Of a stretch of 64,000 bases of DNA, positions 43,186 to 49,398 are shown piece after piece; positions within the stretch are counted from its first letter, which is position 1; every line of letters starts with the position of its first letter. The stretch lies in the NCBI GenBank assembly GCA_902780025.1, contig CACZDV010000001.1:62001-126000 (forward strand), read 5' to 3'. A model generated the notes under the pieces. That model did not search any database. It saw nothing but the letters and a program-made list of their open reading frames with translations, and was not told the origin of the DNA. Source of the DNA: an uncultured Prevotellaceae bacterium. Its GTDB lineage: Bacteria > Bacteroidota > Bacteroidia > Bacteroidales > Bacteroidaceae. Position numbers and translations under genes: made by a program.

Positions 43186-44649
43186 ATGAATAAAAAGATT
43201 CTATTTATATCTCTCTTGACGGGACTATGCATCAGCGGACAGGCGAAAGTCAGACTGCCCCATCTGGTGAGCAACAACATGGTGATACAGCAGCAGACGG
43301 ATGTCCGCCTGTGGGGTTGGGCAGAACCAGGACGGAAGGTGACCGCCACCACGTCGTGGAGCCAAGAACGCACGGAGACCAAGGTCGGCAAGGACGGTCG
43401 CTGGCTGCTGACCGTGAAGTCGCCCAAAGCCAGCTACGAACCGCTGTCGGTTACGTTCGACGACGGTGACGGTCAGGTAACTATAGATAATGTGCTCGCG
43501 GGCGAGGTCTGGGTATGTGCCGGACAGTCGAATATGGAGATGCCCGTCAAGGGCTTTGGCAACTGTCCCGTGCTGAACTACAATCAGGAGGTGTTAGGGT
43601 GCTGTGGCAAGCGCCAAGTTCGTTCAGCCAAGATTCCCAGCATCATGCGTATGACGCCTCAGGAGGATGCCGAAACCCAGTGGCGCGAGTGTTCGCCACA
43701 GACGGTGAGTGAGTTCTCGGCTACAGGTTATTTCTTCGCCAAGGTGCTGAACAAGGCGCTCGACATTCCCATCGGGCTCATCGAGGCCAACAAAGGCGGA
43801 AGCCGTGTGGAGAGCTGGCTGACGAAGGAGAATCTGGAAAAATACACCACAGAACCTACCGACACCATGGGTATCGTCAACTTCAAGAAGGAGTGGGACT
43901 ACCATCGTGCACTAGTATGGGGCAACGGCACCTTTAACCCTATTCTGAACTATACTGTCAAAGGCATCCTGTTCTATCAGGGCTGTTCGAATGTGGGCGA
44001 CCCCGGCAACCAGTACTCTGAGCGGCTGAAGTTGTTGGTGGAACAATGGCGACAGCAGTTCCAGCTTGGCGAGATACCTTTCTATTTCGTCCAGATAGCT
44101 CCATACGCCTATGACGGCGACGACGTGAACGGTCTGAGCGGAGCCTTGTTGCGCGAACAGCAGTTCCGTGCCTCGCAGATCATTCCCAACAGCGGGCTGG
44201 TCTGTATCAACGATGCCGTCTATCCCTACGAGCCACTACAGATTCATCCGGCACAAAAGCAGAAGGTGGGCGAGCGCCTGGCATTTTTAGCCCTGAACAA
44301 GACCTACGGATTCAGCACCATTATCTGCGAGAGTCCGTCGTTCAAGGAGATGCAAATCAAGGACGACAAGGTGATGATTCATTTCAACAACGAGTGTGGC
44401 GGCATGAACCGCTTTACGGACATCAGAGGTTTCGAGATTGCAGGCAGCGACCGTGTGTTCCATCCTGCCCGTGCCATGCATTTCTGGCAACCTGGCGGCG
44501 GTCCTTGGGACGAGTGCATCATAGTCAGCAGTCCAGAGGTCAAGCAGCCCGTTGCCGTCCGCTACTGTTTCCGCAACTTCCTGATAGGCAACATGGCAAA
44601 TGCCGGAGGCTTGCCTTTGTTCCCCTTCCGCACAGACGACTGGGAATAG
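43186..44649 (+). CDS. Sialate O-acetylesterase-like SGNH hydrolase
   Basis: From ATG 43186 (MNKKILFISLLTGLCISGQA, signal peptide) the protein has 487 residues. VCAGQSNMEMPV carries the nucleophile serine, GCSNVGDPGNQY the block III residues, and NDAVYPYEPLQIHPAQKQKVG the C-terminal His with the DUF303 sialate O-acetylesterase pattern. These enzymes remove acetyl groups from sialic acid or plant polysaccharides; without neighbours for sialic acid, plant glycan acetyl esters are equally likely. Single-gene unit; alternative upstream starts at 43141 and 43156 lack a signal peptide at the N-terminus. Confidence 0.85.
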   Translation: MNKKILFISLLTGLCISGQAKVRLPHLVSNNMVIQQQTDVRLWGWAEPGRKVTATTSWSQERTETKVGKDGRWLLTVKSPKASYEPLSVTFDDGDGQVTIDNVLAGEVWVCAGQSNMEMPVKGFGNCPVLNYNQEVLGCCGKRQVRSAKIPSIMRMTPQEDAETQWRECSPQTVSEFSATGYFFAKVLNKALDIPIGLIEANKGGSRVESWLTKENLEKYTTEPTDTMGIVNFKKEWDYHRALVWGNGTFNPILNYTVKGILFYQGCSNVGDPGNQYSERLKLLVEQWRQQFQLGEIPFYFVQIAPYAYDGDDVNGLSGALLREQQFRASQIIPNSGLVCINDAVYPYEPLQIHPAQKQKVGERLAFLALNKTYGFSTIICESPSFKEMQIKDDKVMIHFNNECGGMNRFTDIRGFEIAGSDRVFHPARAMHFWQPGGGPWDECIIVSSPEVKQPVAVRYCFRNFLIGNMANAGGLPLFPFRTDDWE

Positions 44650-44670
44650 GAGATAGCGATGCTAACTCTC

Positions 44671-44890
44671 CATCCCTCCCGTCATCTCCGGAAATGCCTT
44701 TGTAGATAGGGGTTTCGGCATGGGAGAGATAATTTTTATCCCTCCCATATCTCTCCTAAATCTCTCCCATCACCACTCCCTTGATACTCCGAGAGAAGGT
44801 GGGGATCACGGGAGAGATATGGGAGAGAAAAGGGAGGGATGACGGGAGGGATGAAATTGGCGGAAACCCTTTGTAGATAGGGGCTTGCGG
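44671..44890. repeat. Complex repeat island with inverted and direct repeats
   Basis: 44671-44686 (CATCCCTCCCGTCATC) is exactly inverted at 44838-44853; further gggagagat/atctctccc blocks between them also pair. The 15-base word CTTTGTAGATAGGGG occurs at 44698-44712 and 44869-44883. There is no ORF of note. It could be a miniature non-coding mobile or REP-like element. Confidence 0.55.
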
Positions 44891-44946
44891 TATACGAAGG
44901 GAGGGATGAGGAGGATTTACGCTTTGCGATTGAACCTTGCACTACA

Positions 44947-45007
44947 TTCCCAGCGTGGGAGCGTCAGACTCTCAGGCTGGGAACAAAACATTCCCACGCT
45001 GGGAACA
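44947..45007. repeat. REP-like palindrome cluster with alternative stems
   Basis: TTCCCAGCGTGGGA (44947-44960) pairs exactly with TCCCACGCTGGGAA (44992-45005). GCTGGGAACA occurs at 44976-44985 and 44998-45007, so TTCCCAG can pair with either copy. The rest of the gap to 45195 shows no gene. Confidence 0.5.
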
Positions 45008-45195
45008 CCTCTACTAATCCTTCTCAACGGCTCGTCTGAAGGGCACTATTGCTCAAACGAGCGCTTTTCTATAATATTGCTCGAAGAATCAAAAACCTGT
45101 CCATATGATTCCTGTGATTTCGATTTTTCTTTTTTTCTGCCCGTTAAAAGTGACGTTATTACTCTAAAACTTTTGGTTTTTCGCCCGACTTTTCG

Positions 45196-45203
45196 TAACT
45201 TTG
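45196..45203 (+). promoter_or_regulatory. Second, upstream -7 element TAACTTTG before the nucleosidase gene
   Basis: TAACTTTG followed by the short palindrome GTCAC-TTC-GTGAC (45203-45215). It lies 84 bp before a second copy of the same motif. Confidence 0.4.
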
Positions 45204-45279
45204 TCACTTCGTGACGAACTTCCATGGCACTCGGAAGAAAAAACAAACGGGTTTGTTTTGTTCTTCTCTCGTTTTTTTG

Positions 45280-45287
45280 TAACTTTG
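45280..45287 (+). promoter_or_regulatory. -7 element TAACTTTG for the nucleosidase gene
   Basis: TAACTTTG with a predicted start near 45294 and ATG at 45312. Confidence 0.6.
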
Positions 45288-45311
45288 CACCATCAAAAAG
45301 CAGAAAGAACT

Positions 45312-45965
45312 ATGAAAGTAGGTGTTATCGTGGCGATGGATAAGGAGTTGCGCCAGCTCCAGTCGCTGTTTACTGACGGAAATGTGGTGGTACAGAAGTG
45401 TGGCATCGGCAAGGTGAATGCCGCCCTTGGTGCCCAGCGTATGATTAACGAGTTTCATCCCGATGTCATCATCTCCAGCGGCTGTGCCGGCGGAAATGGC
45501 GAAGACGTGAACATTCAGGACGTGGTGGTGAGCTCCCAGCTGACCTATCATGACGTGTATTGCGGAACGGCTATTGATGACTGTACGCAGTATGGTCAGG
45601 TGCAGGGTCTGCCTGTCCGCTATGAGCCGGCTCCGTGGCTGTTGGAGAAGGCGCTGTCGTTGCCGTGCGATGTCAAGGTTCATCCCGGCCTGATCGTCAC
45701 GGGCGACTGGTTCGTGGACTCCAAGGAGAAGATGCGCGAGATTGTCGGTCATTTCCCTGAGGCGAAGGCCGTCGATATGGAGTCGTGCGCCATTGCCCAG
45801 ACCTGCTATATCAATAAGGTGGAGTTTATCTCGTTCCGTGTGGTGAGCGACATTCCTCTTCGTGATACCGATGCTTCTCAGTATCATAACTTCTGGGACA
45901 CCGTGGCTGAACACTCCTTCGAAGTGACCAAGAACTTTGTCGCTACGCTAGTGAAGAGTGAATAG
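45312..45965 (+). CDS. mtnN: 5'-methylthioadenosine/S-adenosylhomocysteine nucleosidase
   Basis: The chosen start, ATG 45312, gives MKVGVIVAMDKELRQLQ, the standard family N-terminus; the longer ORF from 45201 begins inside the promoter region. The 217-residue enzyme has VISSGCAGGNG (phosphate-loop equivalent), VDMESCAIAQTC (catalytic Glu in ME-A) and FRVVSDIPLRDTD (catalytic Asp). It splits MTA and SAH to recycle sulfur and adenine. The stop codon sits inside a heptamer array shared with the start of rsmA, 3 bp later, so the two genes are co-transcribed; RsmA produces SAH, the substrate of this enzyme. Confidence 0.9.
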   Translation: MKVGVIVAMDKELRQLQSLFTDGNVVVQKCGIGKVNAALGAQRMINEFHPDVIISSGCAGGNGEDVNIQDVVVSSQLTYHDVYCGTAIDDCTQYGQVQGLPVRYEPAPWLLEKALSLPCDVKVHPGLIVTGDWFVDSKEKMREIVGHFPEAKAVDMESCAIAQTCYINKVEFISFRVVSDIPLRDTDASQYHNFWDTVAEHSFEVTKNFVATLVKSE

Positions 45966-45970
45966 TGATG
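45950..45970 (+). repeat. Three-copy heptamer array joining mtnN and rsmA
   Basis: agtgaag, agtgaat, agtgatg: the second unit supplies the TAG stop of mtnN and the third the ATG of rsmA. The unit is the same as at 34634 and is the reverse complement of the array inside rsmA. Confidence 0.8.
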
Positions 45971-46783
45971 AAGCAAGTACGTCCTAAGAAGAACCTCGGT
46001 CAACACTTCCTAGTTGACCTGAACATTGCCAAGCGCATCGCCGATACCGTCGATGAGCCTTACGCCGACCTGCCTGTACTGGAGGTGGGGCCCGGCATGG
46101 GTGTCATGACGCAGTTCCTCATTGAGAAGCCCCGCCCGCTGAAGGTGGTCGAGATTGACCGCGAGTCGGTAGCCTACCTGAACGAGCACTATCCCCAGCT
46201 GCGCGAGAACATCTTAGGTGCTGATTTCCTGCGCATGGACTTGCAGGAGGTGTTTGGTGGCGCACAGTTCGTGCTGACCGGCAACTACCCCTACGACATC
46301 TCTTCGCAGATATTCTTCAAGATGCTCGACAACAAGGACCTGATACCCTGTTGTACTGGTATGATTCAGCATGAGGTGGCCGTGCGCATGGCTTCCCAGC
46401 CCGGTAACAAGCAGTATGGCATCCTCTCCGTACTCATTCAGGCGTGGTACAATGTGGAGTATCTTTTCACCGTTGAGCCTGATGTCTTCAATCCGCCTCC
46501 CAAGGTGCAGAGTGCCGTCATCCGCATGACTCGTAATGAGGTCACCGACCTCGGCTGTGACGAACAGCTCTTCCGTCGCGTTGTCAAGACGGTGTTCAAC
46601 CAGCGCCGCAAGATGCTCCGCGTCTCGCTGCGCCAGCTGGTAGACAAGGATTCTTCACTCTTCACTCTTCACTCTTCACTTCTTACCCTCCGTCCCGAGC
46701 AGCTCACGATACCGCAGTTCGTTGAACTGACAAACCTTGTGGCAGAGGAATTAGACAGAATACAAAGCAACAAACAACAGTAG
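45968..46783 (+). CDS. rsmA: 16S rRNA dimethyladenosine transferase
   Basis: A 271-residue protein with KNLGQHFLVD, the SAM loop LEVGPGMGVMT and the catalytic motif GNYPYDISSQIF, all typical of RsmA/KsgA, which dimethylates two adenines near the 3' end of 16S rRNA. GTG 45965 directly before the ATG is a possible start. In the C-terminal domain, after RVSLRQLVDKD, four heptamers add SSLFTLHSSLLT before RPEQLTIPQFVEL, which is conserved. The insert is in frame and lies in a stretch that is variable in relatives. Confidence 0.95.
   Translation: MKQVRPKKNLGQHFLVDLNIAKRIADTVDEPYADLPVLEVGPGMGVMTQFLIEKPRPLKVVEIDRESVAYLNEHYPQLRENILGADFLRMDLQEVFGGAQFVLTGNYPYDISSQIFFKMLDNKDLIPCCTGMIQHEVAVRMASQPGNKQYGILSVLIQAWYNVEYLFTVEPDVFNPPPKVQSAVIRMTRNEVTDLGCDEQLFRRVVKTVFNQRRKMLRVSLRQLVDKDSSLFTLHSSLLTLRPEQLTIPQFVELTNLVAEELDRIQSNKQQ
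46654..46681 (+). repeat. Four-copy heptamer array inside rsmA
   Basis: ttcactc, ttcactc, ttcactc, ttcactt in exact 7-nt register, read as SLFTLHSSLL. It is the inverted form of the array at the start of the gene. Confidence 0.85.
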
Positions 46784-46784
46784 T

Positions 46785-47471
46785 ATGGGATTATTGGCTA
46801 AATTGTTTAACGACTCCTCCGATACAGAGTTCCGGCTGGCCCAGGACTTGGTGGCCATTGCCATTGCCGATGGCGTCATCACACCCGAAGAGCAGAAGAT
46901 GTTGGTGGAAATCTGTCAGAAAGAGGGAATCAGTCAGGAGGAACTCCAAGGCTGCCTGATGGGTAATGACGACAGTTCGAAGCCGACGGTTCCCCGCTAT
47001 CGGCGCGACAAGAATGACTATATCGTACAGTTGATCAAGGTGATGGGAGCCGACGGCTACAGTTCGCCCATGGAAATCTATCTGTTGGAGATTATTGCCT
47101 CCAAGATGGGACTGAGTAGGCTGGAACTGGTCTCATTGGTGCTGACCACCGCTACCCGCCGCAACTTCCCCGGCGATGTAGGCGTCCGTACGCTGACCAG
47201 TTTTATGTCGAACGTCATTGACCCGAAGTCGAAGACCATCGGCGAGAATCGCTGTACCCTCTCCGAGTTGTTTGATATCATATCCAAGAATATCCCTCAG
47301 GGCCCTGACCAGAAGACCGATACCGAGGCTTTTGTCCAAGCTATCAGCCGCGCAACGGAGATGTTGCACGAGAATACAATCCTTGACAACGAATTCCGTG
47401 CGATGGGCATCGACTTCGAAACCGTTTTGGCCGATGAGCGCGAAAGAGCCATCCGTAGGTGGCTCGTTTAA
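46785..47471 (+). CDS. TerB-like (tellurite resistance family) protein
   Basis: A 228-residue protein that is all helical and contains two TerB-like segments: RLAQDLVAIAIADGVITPEEQKML, with the acidic pair in IADGVITPEE, and YIVQLIKVMGADGYSSPMEIYLLEIIAS. These folds bind divalent metal and occur in many stress and envelope proteins; tellurite itself is not implied. It starts 1 bp after the rsmA stop, so it is in the same operon. Confidence 0.75.
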   Translation: MGLLAKLFNDSSDTEFRLAQDLVAIAIADGVITPEEQKMLVEICQKEGISQEELQGCLMGNDDSSKPTVPRYRRDKNDYIVQLIKVMGADGYSSPMEIYLLEIIASKMGLSRLELVSLVLTTATRRNFPGDVGVRTLTSFMSNVIDPKSKTIGENRCTLSELFDIISKNIPQGPDQKTDTEAFVQAISRATEMLHENTILDNEFRAMGIDFETVLADERERAIRRWLV

Positions 47472-47548
47472 GCCGTTTTCGCGCACAATTGTGCTGTGTG
47501 CGGGCACAATCACTTGATTTACGTCAAAAGAAATGGGGTTTTTCTATA

Positions 47549-47596
47549 GATTTTGGGAATAATTCATTGTCAGTTCCCAAAATCGTCGTACCTTTG
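47549..47596 (+). promoter_or_regulatory. Promoter with an overlapping 11-bp inverted repeat
   Basis: TACCTTTG (47589-47596) is a -7 element; GATTTTGGGAA (47549-47559) pairs with TTCCCAAAATC (47574-47584) directly upstream, covering the -33 region. A possible operator. A further palindrome, GCACAATTGTGC, lies at 47482-47493 after the TerB-like gene. Confidence 0.5.
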
Positions 47597-47602
47597 CATT
47601 GT

Positions 47603-47780
47603 CAAAAGGAAACAAGTAGACATCTTCAATAGAATAGGTATTAGAAAGGTAAAAGATTAGTTTTTCATAGGATACAGTGATTCCGTCGTGAGACGTCCAT
47701 CACTTTTTAAGAAGGTTTTTGGTTATTTAATATTGGTGTACTGTTCACGGGCTTTGGGCTAGTGAACAGTATTCTTTTTG
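47603..47780 (+). ncRNA. Candidate small RNA of about 180 nt
   Basis: A promoter (-7 at 47589-47596) and an intrinsic terminator (stem TACTGTTCAC 47739-47748 with GTGAACAGTA 47762-47771, then TTCTTTTT) bracket 180 bases with no ORF. A hairpin with AGTGAT/ATCACT and GTC-GTGA-GAC lies in the middle (about 47676-47704). The U tract is only on the plus side, so this is a plus-strand unit and not the end of the opposite MATE gene. I cannot assign it to a known RNA family; 6S RNA is worth testing. Confidence 0.5.
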
Positions 47781-47805
47781 TGTTTCGCCATCCTGCCGCT
47801 TATGG

Positions 47806-49179
47806 TCAGTCTTTCTTCTGCCAGTTGCCTCGGAACAGTCGGACGAGGAAGATGAAGCCGCGGAAGGTCAGTTCGATGGCCATGGCTGTCCAGACGCCAC
47901 GCAGTCCGAAGCGTGGGGCGAGGGCGGCGGCTAAGGTAAGACGCACGGCCCACATGGAGGTGAGGCTCATGATGGCGGCAGCGATGGTGTCGGCGGCTCC
48001 GATGAACACACCGTTGCAGACGATGGAAGCGGCAAACATGGGTTCGGCCCATGCCTCGATGCGCAGGGCATCGGCACCTTGGGCGATGATATCCTCGACG
48101 GGCGACATGATGCCCATCAGTTCGGGGGCAAATATCCACATCAGGACGCCCATGACCGTCATGACGACCATGCCCAGTCCGACAGACATATAGGCGAAAG
48201 AGCGGGTAAGCAGCCGCTGTCCGGCCCCGATGCCCTGTCCGACGAGGGTGGTGGCTGCCTCGGCAATGCCGAACCCCGGCATATAGCACAGGCTCTCGAC
48301 GGTGATGGCCAGCGAGTTGGCGGCAATGGCGATGGTGCCGAGGGGTGCAACGATGATGGTGCTGACAATCTGGGCTCCGCCCATCAGTAGGTGTTGCAGT
48401 CCCATGGGAGCGCCGATCTTGAAGGCGGTCTTGACGATGTGGGGTTGAAAAGAGGAGAGAGGAGAGAGGAGAGAGGAGAGAGAAATGCTGATGGGCGACC
48501 TGGCCAGCAGGAAATACAGCATAAGGGCGGCAGTAATCAGTTCGGCTACACCCGTTCCGAGGGCGGCTCCCATCACCCCTAAATCCAGTATATATATAAA
48601 TAGGTAATTAAAGGCAACGTCCATCAGGCACATCAGGATGTTCAGGGCCGAGGGTATCTTCATGTTGCCCGAGCACTTCAGCATGGAACCTGCCAGTCCC
48701 TCCATCTGGAAGAAGATGCCACAGATACCGATGAGCATGAAGTAGAGCGAGGCATCGTGGGCAATGTCGGCTGAACCGCCGAGCCAGTAGGGTAGGTGGG
48801 TGTGTATGGCGATACAGCCGATGGAGAGAATGAGGCTCCAGAGGAAGCAGCAGACCAGTGCCTGTCGCAGTACTCGGCGTGCTGCTTCGAAGTCGTTGGC
48901 TCCGATGAAGTGTGCCACCTGAACCGAAAAGCCCATGTTTGCCGCCGAGGCCAGTCCGCCCATCAGCCAGGTGGTGGTCTCTACCAGTCCGATGGCTGCC
49001 GTTGCCCGTGCTCCGAGGTGTCCCACCATAGCAGCATCGATGAAGAACATGACAGTGGCGGAGATCTGTGCCAGGATACTGGGTATACTAAGGCTGACGA
49101 TCAGCCTGAGCTTTTCGCCTTGTGTCATCGTCCGTCCTTGGCGGATGTATGCCAGTAGTTCCTCGCTGTTTCTTGCCAT
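47806..49179 (-). CDS. MATE family efflux transporter
   Basis: About 457 residues from ATG 49179 with twelve membrane segments in two similar halves, beginning LRLIVSLSIPSILAQISATVMFFIDAAMVG and later LGTIAIAANSLAITVESLCYMPGFGIAEAATTLVGQ. MATE proteins export cationic drugs and metabolites in exchange for Na+ or H+. Between the two halves (after LYFLLARSP) a heptamer array adds SISLSSLLSPLSSF. The ATG at 49224 lies upstream of the promoter and is not used. Single-gene unit. Confidence 0.9.
   Translation of the reverse strand: MARNSEELLAYIRQGRTMTQGEKLRLIVSLSIPSILAQISATVMFFIDAAMVGHLGARATAAIGLVETTTWLMGGLASAANMGFSVQVAHFIGANDFEAARRVLRQALVCCFLWSLILSIGCIAIHTHLPYWLGGSADIAHDASLYFMLIGICGIFFQMEGLAGSMLKCSGNMKIPSALNILMCLMDVAFNYLFIYILDLGVMGAALGTGVAELITAALMLYFLLARSPISISLSSLLSPLSSFQPHIVKTAFKIGAPMGLQHLLMGGAQIVSTIIVAPLGTIAIAANSLAITVESLCYMPGFGIAEAATTLVGQGIGAGQRLLTRSFAYMSVGLGMVVMTVMGVLMWIFAPELMGIMSPVEDIIAQGADALRIEAWAEPMFAASIVCNGVFIGAADTIAAAIMSLTSMWAVRLTLAAALAPRFGLRGVWTAMAIELTFRGFIFLVRLFRGNWQKKD
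48451..48482 (-). repeat. Heptamer array inside the MATE gene
   Basis: Four and a half copies of agaggag on the plus strand; the coding strand reads ctcctct and encodes LSSLLSPLSS in the central loop. Confidence 0.75.
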
Positions 49180-49213
49180 TACAGGAATATCTTCGTGTGG
49201 TTGTTTTCGGCTG

Positions 49214-49221
49214 CAAAGATA
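49214..49221 (-). promoter_or_regulatory. -7 element TATCTTTG for the MATE gene
   Basis: Minus strand TATCTTTG, 34 bp before the ATG at 49179. Confidence 0.6.
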
Positions 49222-49304
49222 CAAAAAAATACTTGAAACAAAAAGGAAAGTACATGAAACATTTTCCCGAAGGCCTTTTATATAAAGAAAACGGAAAAGT
49301 ACAA

Positions 49305-49324
49305 TTATTAACGCGCGTTAATAA
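49305..49324. promoter_or_regulatory. Perfect 20-bp palindrome, candidate operator
   Basis: TTATTAACGCGCGTTAATAA is its own reverse complement. Its right end is 9 bp before the -7 element of the SusC/fasciclin operon, so it covers the -33 region and would block polymerase if bound by a dimeric repressor. Confidence 0.6.
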
Positions 49325-49333
49325 AATATTTAG

Positions 49334-49341
49334 TACCTTTG
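49334..49341 (+). promoter_or_regulatory. -7 element TACCTTTG for the SusC/fasciclin operon
   Basis: TACCTTTG with a predicted start near 49348 and about 50 bases of leader to ATG 49399. No other promoter motif is obvious in the short gaps up to 60.8 kb. Confidence 0.65.
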
Positions 49342-49398
49342 CATCCGAAATTGATTACTAAGCTAAAATTTCATTAACATAAAATTCGAAGTAAACGT

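Noticed and set aside
920-45311. tRNA genes in the longer gaps
   Set aside because: No cloverleaf arms or TΨC-type motif were found by eye in the gaps at 0.9-1.2, 7.1-7.4, 41.5-41.8 and 44.65-45.3 kb.
47739-47779. Hairpin as terminator of the MATE gene
   Set aside because: The T tract is on the plus strand only, so it fits the candidate small RNA and not the minus-strand MATE transcript.
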